Source: Nonomuraea coxensis DSM 45129 | GTDB lineage: Bacteria > Actinomycetota > Actinomycetes > Streptosporangiales > Streptosporangiaceae | Reading direction: 5' to 3' | DNA: 64,000 bases | Assembly: GCF_019397265.1 (NCBI RefSeq) | Contig: NZ_CP068985.1 | Span: forward strand, 558,001-622,000 | In this document: positions 39,834-48,963 of the stretch, piece after piece | Numbering within the stretch: the first letter of the stretch is position 1 | How the letters are laid out: each line of letters begins with the position of its first letter | Notes under the pieces: generated by a model | Databases searched by the model: none | What the model was told of the DNA's origin: nothing | What the model saw: the letters and a program-made list of their open reading frames with translations, nothing else | Program-made: the position numbers and the translations under genes

Positions 39834-41273
39834 TCAGGCGTAGCCGGGCGGGCGTACGAGAGGGTGCGCGGCCTGGAGCTGGGCGGCGAGGCCGAGCAGG
39901 TGCGGCTCGCCGCCCGGCGGGGCGACGAGCTGCACGCCGATCGGCAGCCCGCCGCTGTGCGTGGCGACCGGCACGGTGAGCGCGGGCCAGCCGCACATGT
40001 TCCAGGGCCCGGCCCCCGGGGCGAAGCGGACGTTCAGCAGCAGGTTCCGCAGCAGCCCGCGCTCGCCCCACCGCTCGGCCCGGGGCGGCAGGGTCGCCAG
40101 CACCGGCATGACCAGCGCGTCGGCGTTGTCGAACCACTGATCGGCCCCGTAGGCGCGCCAGCGCTCGCGGCCCCGCCTGCCGTCCGCGCGCACGGCGGCG
40201 AGGGCCCGGCCGGCGCGGGCCAGCGACCGGGTGCGCCGCTCCAGCCTGTCGCCGTCCAGTCCCTCGGCAGTCCCAGTGGCCTGGCGGAGCCAGGTGGCCA
40301 CCGTGGCGGGGCCGAGCCAGGCGGGCAGCCTGCGGGTGTGCTCGACCACGGTGTGCCCGGCCACGCGCAGGGTCTCCGCCGCCGCGCGCACCGCCGCCTG
40401 GAACTCCCTGTCCACCGGCAGGCCGACCGGCAGCGGCTGCGGGGCGTAGGCCACCCGCAGGTCGAACGGTTCCGGCCCTGGGGGCGGCGGCTGCGGCTGC
40501 CACACCTCGGCGTCGTCGGCCCACACCGAGCGCAGCATCGGCGGGGCCGGGTCCGTACGCCGGCCGGTCCGCCACGCCTCGGCCAGCGACGGGTCGGCGG
40601 CCAGCACCGACAGGGCGAGCGCCAGGTCCTGGGCGGTCGCGGCGATCGGGCCGTTCTCGGTCAGGCCGTCCCAGTCCGGCGACGGCGCGGGCACCAGTCC
40701 GGCGCCGGGCTTGACGGCCAGCACGCCGCAGGCCGCTCCGGGGATGCGCAGGGAGCCGAGGCCGTCGTTGCCGAGCGCGAGCGGCACCATGCCGGCCGCC
40801 ACGGCGGCCGCGCCGCCCGAGGACGAGCCGCCCGCGGTGCGCTCGCGGTTCCACGGGTTGCGGACGATGCCGTACGCGCTGTCGCCGACCGCCACCAGCC
40901 CCAGCTCCGGCAGGTTGGTCAGCCCGATGACCAGCGCGCCGGCCGCGCGCAGCCGGGCGACCGTCTCGTGGTCCCGGGGCGCGGGGGTGGCCGGGCTCGC
41001 CGCGGAGCCGTGCCGGGTGGGCTCGCCGGCGACCTCCAGGTTGTCCTTGACGGCGACCGGTACCCCGGCGAGCGGCAGCTCGGCCAGGTCGCGCCGCTTG
41101 CGCAGGGCCTGCGCCTCCTCGACGACCTGCTCGCGGACCAGCCGGAACGCGCCGATCCCCGGCTCCCGCTCGGCGATGACGTGCAGATGTTCCTCGACGA
41201 CGGTGACGGCGCTGACCTCTCCCTGCCGGACGGCCGTCGCGATCTCGATGGCGGACCTGCCTGCCCACAACAT
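39834..41273 (-). CDS. amidase (amidase signature family)
   Basis: A 479-residue amidase. The Ser-cisSer-Lys triad is visible: Lys in GVPVAVKDNLEVAG, the Gly/Ser-rich loop RTAGGSSSGGAAAVAAG with the cis-Ser, and the nucleophile in GNDGLGSLRIPGAACG. In the last loop the usual sequence is DxxGSxRIP, so it fits. It hydrolyses an amide bond, of unknown substrate. The start at ATG 41273 begins the usual MLWAGRSAIEIATAVRQGEV; an in-frame TTG at 41339 is less likely. Divergent from the threonine-synthase-like gene by 84 bases. Confidence 0.88.
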   Translation of the reverse strand: MLWAGRSAIEIATAVRQGEVSAVTVVEEHLHVIAEREPGIGAFRLVREQVVEEAQALRKRRDLAELPLAGVPVAVKDNLEVAGEPTRHGSAASPATPAPRDHETVARLRAAGALVIGLTNLPELGLVAVGDSAYGIVRNPWNRERTAGGSSSGGAAAVAAGMVPLALGNDGLGSLRIPGAACGVLAVKPGAGLVPAPSPDWDGLTENGPIAATAQDLALALSVLAADPSLAEAWRTGRRTDPAPPMLRSVWADDAEVWQPQPPPPGPEPFDLRVAYAPQPLPVGLPVDREFQAAVRAAAETLRVAGHTVVEHTRRLPAWLGPATVATWLRQATGTAEGLDGDRLERRTRSLARAGRALAAVRADGRRGRERWRAYGADQWFDNADALVMPVLATLPPRAERWGERGLLRNLLLNVRFAPGAGPWNMCGWPALTVPVATHSGGLPIGVQLVAPPGGEPHLLGLAAQLQAAHPLVRPPGYA

Positions 41274-41357
41274 GTCTAGAGTGTGCAGGTTTTCACTCTT
41301 TGTTGCGAGTTGTTGCGCGAGATGGCCCCCAGATAGCAACCGTTAGGATCCGAACAT

Positions 41358-42533
41358 GTGATCCGCACCTCACTCGCCACCGGCCAGCGCTCCCTCGGCG
41401 ACCGCGCCACCGCCTACCCGCTGTTCCCGCCCCTGACCCGCGGCTGCCCCGCCACCAGCACCGGCGAACTCGCCTACCCCCTTGAGGTCGTCTACGACTA
41501 CGACCGCGTCGACCGCCGCCTGTTCGACCAGGAGCCCGGCCCCGACCTCGCGCGCTGGGCGCCGCTGCTGCCGCCGCTCGCCGCGCCCACCCTGGGCGAG
41601 GGCGGCACCCCGCTGGTGGAGCTGGAGGGCGTCTTCGTCAAGGACGAGTCCCGCAACCCGACCTGGTCGCACAAGGACCGGCTCAACCGGGTCGCGGTGA
41701 GCGCCGCCGTCGCGGCCGGCGCTCCCGGCGTCGTCGTCGCCTCCTCGGGCAACCACGGGGCCTCGGCCGCCGCCTACGCCGCCCGCGCCGGGCTGCCCGC
41801 GATCGTGCTCACCTCGGCCGACTCGCCGCCGGCCGTGCAGGCGTTCGCCCGCGCGTACGGCGCCCGCGTCCTGTCCGTGCCGGCCGAACGGCGCTGGCCG
41901 CTGCTCCGCGAGATCGTGGACCGGCTCGGCTACCACCCGGTCAGCAACCAGACCGTCACCCACACCGGGCACCCGTTCGGTCCCGAAGGCTACAAGACCA
42001 TCGCCTACGAGCTGTTCCTGCAGCTCGGCGCGGTGCCCGCGGCGGTGTTCGCGCCCACGGGCTACGCCGAGCTGCTGTTCGGGATCTGGAAGGGCTTCAC
42101 CGAGCTGCGGCTGCTCGGGCTGACCGGATCGACGCCCCGCATGTACGCCTGCGAGAGCGCGGCCGGCAGCCCGCACGCGCACGCCCTCGACACCGGCGCG
42201 CCCGCCGCGATCGTCGAGGCCGGGCCGAGCGCGGCGTACGGCATCGCGGGCGGGGTCGGCGGCCACCGGGGCGTGCTGGCCGTGCGGGAGAGCGGCGGCG
42301 AGGCGGTCAGGGTGAGCGACCAGGAGCTGCGGGCGGCCCAGGACGCCCTCGCCGGGCACGGGCTGTGGCAGGAGCTGTCGGGGGCGGCGGGGCTGGCCGC
42401 GTACCGGAGGCTGGGGCGCGCGTTCGACGGGCCGGTGGTGTGCGTCGCGACCTCCAGCGGGTTCAAGGACGTCGGCGTCGGCACGCGGACCTTCCCCGTG
42501 ACCGAGAACCCCACGCTGGAGGACCTGCGTTAG
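41358..42533 (+). CDS. PLP-dependent threonine synthase-like protein
   Basis: A 391-residue fold type II PLP enzyme. The Schiff-base Lys is in PTWSHKDRLNRV, the PLP-phosphate loop is VVASSGNHGASAAAYAARAG, and GCPATSTGELAYPLEVVYDY at the start is the threonine synthase-like zinc-less N-terminus. The C-terminal TSSGFKDVGVGT completes the pocket. It resembles threonine synthase and related beta-replacing enzymes; lack of hom/thrB neighbours leaves the substrate open. GTG start at 41358. Its stop TAG overlaps that of the convergent gene by four bases. Confidence 0.85.
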   Translation: MIRTSLATGQRSLGDRATAYPLFPPLTRGCPATSTGELAYPLEVVYDYDRVDRRLFDQEPGPDLARWAPLLPPLAAPTLGEGGTPLVELEGVFVKDESRNPTWSHKDRLNRVAVSAAVAAGAPGVVVASSGNHGASAAAYAARAGLPAIVLTSADSPPAVQAFARAYGARVLSVPAERRWPLLREIVDRLGYHPVSNQTVTHTGHPFGPEGYKTIAYELFLQLGAVPAAVFAPTGYAELLFGIWKGFTELRLLGLTGSTPRMYACESAAGSPHAHALDTGAPAAIVEAGPSAAYGIAGGVGGHRGVLAVRESGGEAVRVSDQELRAAQDALAGHGLWQELSGAAGLAAYRRLGRAFDGPVVCVATSSGFKDVGVGTRTFPVTENPTLEDLR

Positions 42534-43192
42534 CCCTTCAGCCAGACGCGCAGCGGGCCCGTGGCGCGGAAGCCGTGGTACAGCGCGGCGGACGGGTCCT
42601 GCTCGTAGCCGACGAGCGGGCGGCCGGGGAAGCGGGCGGCGGCCGCCGCGACGACGCCGGCCCAGGCGATGTCCTCGTCGCAGCCGGCGGCGAACACGTT
42701 GGAGACGCCGACGACCCGCTCGCGCGGCGTGAGCACGCAGCCGCAGACCAGCTCGCCGTCGATCCGGCCGCACAGCACGCTCACCTCGGCGAGCAGCGCG
42801 GCCGGGAACAGCCCGCTCACCTCGCCGTCGAAGCACGCCCGCTCCCACGCGGGCAGCGTGCCGGGCGTGGCCTCCTCCCACACGATCGGGGACGGGCGCG
42901 TCGCCGGCGCGGGGTGGTGGATCCACTGCGCCTCGAACAGCACGTCGAAGCCCGGCAGGTCGAGCGTGGCGAAGCTGTCCTTGACGCTCGCGCCGGGGCC
43001 CGCGTCGATGCCGCCGAGCACGTCGGCGGCGGTCGCGGCGGGGGAGAGCGTCACCGCGTCGGGATAGTAGAGCGGCGTCCTGACGGGGCTGGTCCAGGCC
43101 CGTTCGGTGAAGACGCCGCCGGAGTCGTGGGCGCGGCACATGGTGTCGCACCACTCGGCGTTGTCGCGGGCGGCCAGCTCGGCGAAGGTCAT
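42530..43192 (-). CDS. GNAT-like protein, third gene of the ArsR-hrpB operon
   Basis: A 220-residue protein starting MTFAELAARDNAEWCDTMCR. The C-terminal half has a GNAT-like strand-helix order (CGRIDGELVCGCVLTPRERV, then VGVSNVFAA and AWAGVVAAAAARFPGRPLVG, then YHGFRATGPLRVW), with a weak acetyl-CoA loop. The N-terminal half is unclear. Its ATG overlaps the hrpB stop by four bases (ATGA), so it is translated with the helicase. Acceptor unknown. Confidence 0.7.
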   Translation of the reverse strand: MTFAELAARDNAEWCDTMCRAHDSGGVFTERAWTSPVRTPLYYPDAVTLSPAATAADVLGGIDAGPGASVKDSFATLDLPGFDVLFEAQWIHHPAPATRPSPIVWEEATPGTLPAWERACFDGEVSGLFPAALLAEVSVLCGRIDGELVCGCVLTPRERVVGVSNVFAAGCDEDIAWAGVVAAAAARFPGRPLVGYEQDPSAALYHGFRATGPLRVWLKG

Positions 43193-45669
43193 GAACGGGT
43201 CCTCGGGTTCGTCCGTCGGGTGGGCGGCGCGGTGAGCGGGTCCTCCGGCCAGGGATGTTTCGGATAACGGCCACGCAGCTCCGCGCGTACGGCACCGTAC
43301 CCTTTCGCCCAGAACGAGGCGAGATCGGCCGTCACCGCGACCGGCCGGCCCGCCGGGGACAGCAGGTGCACCAGCACCGGCACGCCCGAGATCCGCGGCG
43401 TCTCCCGCAGGCCGAACAGCTCCTGCAGCTTCACCGCCAGCACCGGCTGATCCCCCGAGTAGTCGACGCGCACGTGCGACCCGCTCGGCACCTCGACGCG
43501 CTCGGGCGCGGCCTGCTCCAGGCGCTCGCTCCACGGGACCAACCGGCGCAGGGCCTGGGCCACGTCGACCCGCTCCAGGTCGGCGCGGCGGCGGGCGCGC
43601 GACAGCTCGGGCTCCAGCCACCGGTCGGCGAGCGCCACGAGGTCGTCCACGGGCGGCCAGGGGTCGCCGAGCGCCCGGTGGCAGAAGGCCAGCCGGTCGC
43701 GCAGCTCCCTCGCCTGCCTGGTCCAGGTCAGCACGTCCTCGGTGCGCAGGCCGTACAGGAGGGCGGGGCGGACGTCGGCGTCCTCGATCGGGGTCGCGGA
43801 CAGCTCGATCGCGCCCAGGCGCTCGACGGTGCGGGCCACGACGTCGCCGCGCCGCCCGCCGGGCGGCACCCGCCACTCGACCTCGTCCTCGTACGTGACC
43901 GGGTGCGCGAGCCTGGCGATCTCCTCGTCGATGGCGACCGCCTGGCGGACCCGGGCCGAGGCCGCGCCCGTGGGGCGGTCGGCCACGGCCACGGCGAGCC
44001 ACGGCGCGCTCAGGAGACGGGAGCCGTCGGCGAGCAGGGCCTGCGTGCCCGAGGCCATCAGATAACCGCCGCCGCGCCGCCGCGCCACCCGCTCGGGGAA
44101 CGCCAGCGCCACGACCAGCCCGGCCACGGCGTCATCGGACACGGCAGCGGACGCCGCCCCGGACACCGCACCGGTCGCTGAACCGGAAGCGTCGGACGCC
44201 TCCGGTCGGGGGGTGGCGGTGCGGCGGAGCCGGCGGGTTTCCTGGCGCCAGCGGGCGGCGAAGCCGGTGCCGCCGCGCCGCGCCGCGCGCCAGACCTCCA
44301 CGAGGTCGTCACCGGCGTCCCTCGGCAGCTGCTCGGAGAGCAGGGCCACCACCTCGGCGGCGCGCGGCCCGCCGTCGAGCAGCGCGCGGGCCAGCCGCGG
44401 GTGGACGCCCGCGAGCGCCATCCGCCGCCCCCGCCCGGTCACCCTGCCGCCGGCGTCGAGCGCGCCGAGGGCGCCGAGCGTGCGGGCGGCGGCCGACATG
44501 GCGGCCAGGGGCGGCGGGTCGAGCAGCGCCAGGCCGCTCGCGTCCGGGTCGCCCCAGCAGGCCGCCTGCAGCGCGAAGCCGGTCAGGTCGGCGAGCGCGA
44601 TCTCCGGCCGCGGCTGCTCGGCCAGCCGCTCGTGCTCGGCCTCCGTCCAGCAGCGGTAGACGGCTCCTGGGGCCTCGCGGCCCGCCCGGCCGGCGCGCTG
44701 CCCGGCCGCCGCCTTCGACACGCGTACGGTGGTCAGCGAGCCGAGGCCGCGCGCGTGGTCGGTGCGCGGTTCCCGCGCCAGCCCCGAGTCCACGACCGCC
44801 CGCACCCCGGGGACGGTCAGGCTCGACTCGGCCACGGACGTGGCGAGCACCACGCGGCGGGCCGCGCCGGCGGCGAGGACGGCGTCCTGCACGTGGGCGG
44901 GAGCCTGGCCGTGCACCTGGAGCACGTCCACGTCCAGGCCCGCGAGCAGCCCGGCGACCCTGGCGATCTCGCCGACGCCCGGCAGGAAGCACAGCACGTC
45001 GCCGTCGCGCTCGGCGAGCGCCCGCCTGACCACGCCGGCGACGTGCGCGAGCAGGGCGGGATCGACGCGCAGGCCGTGCGGCGGCGCGACCGGGCGCGGC
45101 GGCGGCGCCCAGACGGTCTCGACCGGGTGCGCCACGCCGCTCGCCGCCACCACGGGGCCGCCGAGCAGGCCGGACCAGCGTCCGGCGTCGGCGGTGGCCG
45201 AGGCCGCGACGAGCCGCAGGTCGGGGCGGAGCGTGGCGCGCACGTCCAGCAGGAACGCGAGCGCGGTGTCGGCGTCGAGGTGCCGCTCGTGGCATTCGTC
45301 CAGGATGACCGTGTCGATCCCGGCGAGTTCCTGGTCCCGCTGGAGGCGCTGGAGCAGCACGCCGGTGGTGACGACCTCGACCCTCGGGTCGGCCCCGGTG
45401 TGGCGCTCGCCGCGGATGGTGTAGCTGACGCCCATGCGCCGGGCGGCGGCGCGCACCGCGAGCCGGCGCGGCTCGGCCACCAGCACCCGCATCCCGGCCT
45501 CGGCCAGGGCGAGCGGGACGACGGTGGTCTTGCCGGTGCCGGGCGGGGCGGTCAGCACGGCCGTCCCTGACCGGTCGAGGGCGTCCAGCAGGCCGGGCAG
45601 GACGTGCCGGATGGGCAGGGTGTCGGCGGGCGGCGGCGCGTCGGAGGGCACGGCGGGCACGGCGGTCAC
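43189..45669 (-). CDS. hrpB: ATP-dependent helicase HrpB
   Basis: An 826-residue DEAH-type helicase. Walker A is TAPPGTGKTT at 40-49, motif II DECHERH (a DECH variant of the usual DEAH), motif III ASATAD, and motif VI QRAGRAGR; the C-terminal GSHVRVDYSGDQPVLAVKLQ and FGLRETPRI end is the HrpB signature. It is an RNA or DNA helicase of unsettled role, dispensable in E. coli. GTG start at 45669 overlaps the ArsR stop, and its own stop overlaps the GNAT-like ATG, so it is the middle gene of a tightly coupled operon. Confidence 0.9.
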   Translation of the reverse strand: MTAVPAVPSDAPPPADTLPIRHVLPGLLDALDRSGTAVLTAPPGTGKTTVVPLALAEAGMRVLVAEPRRLAVRAAARRMGVSYTIRGERHTGADPRVEVVTTGVLLQRLQRDQELAGIDTVILDECHERHLDADTALAFLLDVRATLRPDLRLVAASATADAGRWSGLLGGPVVAASGVAHPVETVWAPPPRPVAPPHGLRVDPALLAHVAGVVRRALAERDGDVLCFLPGVGEIARVAGLLAGLDVDVLQVHGQAPAHVQDAVLAAGAARRVVLATSVAESSLTVPGVRAVVDSGLAREPRTDHARGLGSLTTVRVSKAAAGQRAGRAGREAPGAVYRCWTEAEHERLAEQPRPEIALADLTGFALQAACWGDPDASGLALLDPPPLAAMSAAARTLGALGALDAGGRVTGRGRRMALAGVHPRLARALLDGGPRAAEVVALLSEQLPRDAGDDLVEVWRAARRGGTGFAARWRQETRRLRRTATPRPEASDASGSATGAVSGAASAAVSDDAVAGLVVALAFPERVARRRGGGYLMASGTQALLADGSRLLSAPWLAVAVADRPTGAASARVRQAVAIDEEIARLAHPVTYEDEVEWRVPPGGRRGDVVARTVERLGAIELSATPIEDADVRPALLYGLRTEDVLTWTRQARELRDRLAFCHRALGDPWPPVDDLVALADRWLEPELSRARRRADLERVDVAQALRRLVPWSERLEQAAPERVEVPSGSHVRVDYSGDQPVLAVKLQELFGLRETPRISGVPVLVHLLSPAGRPVAVTADLASFWAKGYGAVRAELRGRYPKHPWPEDPLTAPPTRRTNPRTRS

Positions 45670-45989
45670 GGGCGGGCCGCGCCCAGCACGGAGTTGAGCA
45701 CCGAGTCGAGCAGGCCGGGGAAGCGGCGGTCGAGGTCGTCGCGGCGCAGGCTCATGTACTTCAGCCTGCCCACCTGCTTGGTGAGCACCACGCCCGCCTC
45801 GCGCAGCATGCGGTAGTGGTGCGAGGCCGTGGACTTGTGGACGCCGAGGTCGTCGCCCGCCACGGTGCAGGTCATCTCGCCCGCCACCGCGAGCCGGGCG
45901 ACGATCTCCAGCCGGACGGGGTCGGACAGCGCCCGCAGGACCTCGGTGAGCTCGATGTTCTCGGTGGCGGGGTGAGGCAGCAGGCGCAT
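45666..45989 (-). CDS. ArsR family transcriptional regulator
   Basis: A 107-residue winged-helix regulator starting MRLLPHPATENIELTEVLRA, with the HTH LVAGEMTC-type core: LSDPVRLEIVARLAVAGEMT then VHKSTASHHYRMLREAGVV and wing TKQVGRLKYMSL. No ArsR/SmtB metal motif (ELCVCD) is present, so it probably senses something other than a metal. The stop overlaps the hrpB GTG (GTGA), and it is divergent from an MFS transporter with a shared operator at 46027-46049. A repressor of that MFS gene and of itself is the simplest reading. Confidence 0.88.
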   Translation of the reverse strand: MRLLPHPATENIELTEVLRALSDPVRLEIVARLAVAGEMTCTVAGDDLGVHKSTASHHYRMLREAGVVLTKQVGRLKYMSLRRDDLDRRFPGLLDSVLNSVLGAARP

Positions 45990-46026
45990 GGCTGGAACCC
46001 TACCTCCGTCCAATGGTTTGACAACA

Positions 46027-46049
46027 ATCCAACTATACGTCAGTTTGAT
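46027..46049. promoter_or_regulatory. operator of the ArsR-like regulator
   Basis: ATCCAACT (46027-46034) and AGTTTGAT (46042-46049) are inverted half-sites around ATACGTC, with one mismatch. A further half-site GTCCAACTG lies at 46054-46062 and TCCAA occurs again just upstream at about 46009-46013. The site is midway between the divergent ArsR and MFS genes, in an unusually AT-rich gap. Confidence 0.6.
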
Positions 46050-46081
46050 GAGCGTCCAACTGTGTGTCCCTGGAGGCTTCT

Positions 46082-47230
46082 TTGAGCGCGCGGCTCTACC
46101 CCCTGGCCGTCGGGAACTTCGCCCTCGGCACCGGCATGTTCGTCACCGCCGGGCTGCTCCCGCCCATCTCGGCCGACCTCGGCGTCTCGCGCTCGGCCGC
46201 GGGGCAGCTCATGACGGTGTTCGCCCTGGCGTACGCGGTGCTCTCGCCCCTGCTGGCCGCGCTGACGTCCCGGATGCCGCGCAAACGGCTGCTGCTGCTC
46301 GCCATGGGCGTCTTCGTGGCGGGGAACGTGCTGACCGCGCTCGCGCCGACGTACCCGCTGGTGCTGGCCACGCGGGTGCTCGCGGCGGCGGGCGCGGCCG
46401 TGTTCACCCCGACCGCGTCCGGCGTGGCCAACGCGCTGAGCGCGCCCGCGCGGCGCGGGCGGGCGCTCGCGCTGGTGATGGGCGGGCTGAGCGTGTCCTC
46501 GGCGATCGGCGTGCCGCTCGGCACTTGGCTGGGCGGCGAGGCCGGCTGGCGGGCCACGATCTGGATGGTGACCGGGCTCGGCGTGCTGGGCCTGGCCTGG
46601 GTGGCCGCCGTGGTGCCCGAGGTCAGGATGCCCGCGTCCGGGCGGCTGCGCGAGCGCTTCGCGCCGCTGGCCGAACGGCCGGTGCTGGCGGTCCTGGCGA
46701 CGCAGCTGCTGGTGTTCGCGGCCGGGTTCACCGCCTACACCTACATCGGGTCGCTGTTCGACCTGCCGCTGACGGCCGTGCTCTGGGCGTGGGGGCTCGG
46801 CGGCGTCGCCGGCAACCAGCTCGGCGGCCGGCTCACCGACCTGTACGGCCCCCGCCGGATGATCATCATCGGCCTGGCCGCGTCCACCGTCTTCCTGGCC
46901 CTCATCCCGGTCGCCAACCTCGCCCTGCCCGTCGCGCTGGTGTGGGCGTTCCTGTGGGGCGTGCTCGGCTGGCTGATTGCCCCCGCGCAGCAGTTCAGGA
47001 CCGTGGCGGCGGTGCCGGACAACGTGCCGATCGGGCTCGGGCTGCTGTCGTCGGCGCAGTACCTCGGGCTGTTCGTGGCGGGGCTGGCGGGCGGCGCGGC
47101 ACTCGACTGGTTCGGCAGGACCGGGGTGACGGCGCTCGCCACCGCGTTCGGGCTGACGGCCCTGGTGGTCACGCTGGTCACGTACCGGCCGGCGCGGGCG
47201 CCGGTCCCCGCGCGGGTGCCGGCCGCCTGA
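46082..47230 (+). CDS. MFS transporter (AraJ/Bcr-like)
   Basis: A 382-residue membrane protein with 12 predicted helices. The first pair (LYPLAVGNFALGTGMFVTAG) and the loop SPLLAALTSRMPRKRLLLL (motif A, variant of GxLaDrxGrkr) place it in the drug:H+ antiporter-1 type MFS. It most likely exports small molecules. Start: TTG 46082, because GGAGG lies 5 bases upstream; GTG 46064 also fits. It is divergent from the ArsR-like gene and should be controlled by it through the shared operator. Confidence 0.88.
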   Translation: MSARLYPLAVGNFALGTGMFVTAGLLPPISADLGVSRSAAGQLMTVFALAYAVLSPLLAALTSRMPRKRLLLLAMGVFVAGNVLTALAPTYPLVLATRVLAAAGAAVFTPTASGVANALSAPARRGRALALVMGGLSVSSAIGVPLGTWLGGEAGWRATIWMVTGLGVLGLAWVAAVVPEVRMPASGRLRERFAPLAERPVLAVLATQLLVFAAGFTAYTYIGSLFDLPLTAVLWAWGLGGVAGNQLGGRLTDLYGPRRMIIIGLAASTVFLALIPVANLALPVALVWAFLWGVLGWLIAPAQQFRTVAAVPDNVPIGLGLLSSAQYLGLFVAGLAGGAALDWFGRTGVTALATAFGLTALVVTLVTYRPARAPVPARVPAA

Positions 47231-47322
47231 CCCGCCGGGCGATCTTCTCCCTCCGGCAGCGGACGGGGGATCGTCCGGCAGGTGGACGACCGCCCGCGGG
47301 AGCGGCGCCTACCGTTCGCGGC

Positions 47323-48012
47323 ATGTTGAAGAACCAGGTGACCTTCCGCCGCGTCACGGCAGGCGTCCTGCTGATCGTGGCCCCGCTGCTCCAGGCCGTC
47401 GCCGTCGTCGTCGACCCGGGAACCTGGGGCGACGACCGCGAGGCGGTCAGCTTCGGCGACAACCCCGTGCTCGCGCAGGTCCAGTCCGCCCTCTACCACT
47501 GGTCGTGGATGCTCATGGCGGTCGCCGTGCTCGGGCTCGTGCACTTCACCCGGCGCCGGGCCAGCGTGCTCGGGCACGTCAGCGGCGGCCTGACGATCCT
47601 CGGCTACCTCGCGCTGTCGGCGCTGCTCATGATCGACCCCGTCGAGTGGTACCTCGGGCAGCGCAACTCCCCCGAGCAGGCGCAGAAGATCCTCGACGAG
47701 ATGCTGAACCTGCCCGGCGTCATCTTCGGCTTCCAGCTGCCGTGGATGTTCTTCGGCCTGCTCGGCCTGCCGGTGGTGCTGCTCGCGGTGTGGCGGGCCG
47801 GCGCCGTGCACTGGTGGGTGCCGCTGGTCGTGGGCGTCGGCTACGTCGGCTCCTTCGCCGTGGAGTACGGCCCGCTCACGGTGCCGTTCTGGGTGGCGCC
47901 CGCCGTGGCGCTCGGCTGGGTGGGCGTGAAGGTGCTGCGGATGGGGGACGCAGCCTGGGCGGCCTACTACCCGGCGCCCGTGCCCGCCGTGACCGAGGGC
48001 GCGCCGGCCTGA
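47323..48012 (+). CDS. membrane protein of unknown function
   Basis: A 229-residue protein with six hydrophobic segments (VTAGVLLIVAPLLQAVAVVV; WSWMLMAVAVLGLVHF; GGLTILGYLALSALLMID; FQLPWMFFGLLGLPVVLLAV; WWVPLVVGVGYVGSFAV; FWVAPAVALGWVGVKVLRM). No motif of a known transporter is visible; two loops carry acidic or Trp-rich parts (DPGTWGDDREAVSFGDN, DPVEWYLGQRNSPEQ). ATG 47323 starts it. Its last 46 bases overlap the end of the convergent uppP gene. Confidence 0.7.
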   Translation: MLKNQVTFRRVTAGVLLIVAPLLQAVAVVVDPGTWGDDREAVSFGDNPVLAQVQSALYHWSWMLMAVAVLGLVHFTRRRASVLGHVSGGLTILGYLALSALLMIDPVEWYLGQRNSPEQAQKILDEMLNLPGVIFGFQLPWMFFGLLGLPVVLLAVWRAGAVHWWVPLVVGVGYVGSFAVEYGPLTVPFWVAPAVALGWVGVKVLRMGDAAWAAYYPAPVPAVTEGAPA

Positions 48013-48833
48013 GGGTCGAGCCAGCCCATGCTGATCGCGAAGAGGATGAAGAGCCCCAGGAGGATCCGGTAGACCACGAAACCGGTGAACCTGTGCGTGC
48101 TGATGTAGCGCAGGAACCAGGCCACCGCCGCGTAGCCGACGGCGAACGAGATGACGGTGGCGAGGATGGTCGGCCCCCACTCGGGGGCCGGCCCTTCGCC
48201 GATGTCCTTCAGCTCGAACAGCCCTGACGCCAGCACCGCGGGGATGGCCAGCAGGAACGAGTACTTGGCGGCGTCCTCGCGGCGGTAGTCGAGCAGCAGG
48301 CCCGCGGTGACGGTGCCGCCCGAGCGGGACACGCCGGGGATGAGCGCCAGCGCCTGGGCGAAGCCGTAGACGACGGCGTGGGTGAAGCTGAGGTGGCGCT
48401 CCAGCGTCAGCTTGTTGCGGGCCGTGTGGTCGGCGAACCACAGGATGACCGCGAAGACGATCAGCGTGGTGCTGACCAGCCGCAGGTCGCGGAAGACCGT
48501 CTCGATCTGGTCCTTCAGCAGCAGGCCGAGGATGGCGATGGGCAGGGTGCCGACGATGACGTACCAGCCCATGCGGGCCGCCCAGTGGCCGCGCAGCTCC
48601 TTGTCGAACAAGGATCGCGTCCAGGTGGAGATGATCTCCCAGATCTCCTTGCGGAAGTAGATGAGCACCGCGGTCTCGGTGCCGAGCTGGATGACCGCGG
48701 TGAACGCCGCGCCGGGATCGGGCCAGCCGGCGAAGGCGGACACCACGCGGATGTGGGCGCTGGAGGAGATCGGCAGGAACTCCGTGAGCCCCTGGACCAA
48801 CCCCAAGATCACCGCTTCCAGCCAGCCGATCAC
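47967..48833 (-). CDS. uppP: undecaprenyl-diphosphatase
   Basis: A 288-residue membrane enzyme (BacA/UppP) that removes a phosphate from undecaprenyl pyrophosphate to recycle the peptidoglycan carrier lipid and also confers bacitracin tolerance. Both repeats are present: GLVQGLTEFLPISSSAHIRV in helix 1 and PGVSRSGGTVTAGLLL in the second half. Start: GTG 48833, because GGGAAGG lies 7 bases upstream and the conserved protein begins VIGWLEAVILG; longer in-frame starts are not supported. It overlaps the convergent membrane-protein gene by 46 bases. Confidence 0.93.
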   Translation of the reverse strand: MIGWLEAVILGLVQGLTEFLPISSSAHIRVVSAFAGWPDPGAAFTAVIQLGTETAVLIYFRKEIWEIISTWTRSLFDKELRGHWAARMGWYVIVGTLPIAILGLLLKDQIETVFRDLRLVSTTLIVFAVILWFADHTARNKLTLERHLSFTHAVVYGFAQALALIPGVSRSGGTVTAGLLLDYRREDAAKYSFLLAIPAVLASGLFELKDIGEGPAPEWGPTILATVISFAVGYAAVAWFLRYISTHRFTGFVVYRILLGLFILFAISMGWLDPQAGAPSVTAGTGAG

Positions 48834-48963
48834 GTGGACACCTTCCCGGACGCGCGAAGTGACGAAGCGAGGGTAGCGGAACTCCGGCCCCGGCAAGCGC
48901 GGTCCTGCAGGCGAGACGCTTCCTGGTTGAGCGGGGGCCTCGGCATATGCGATCGTCTCACTC

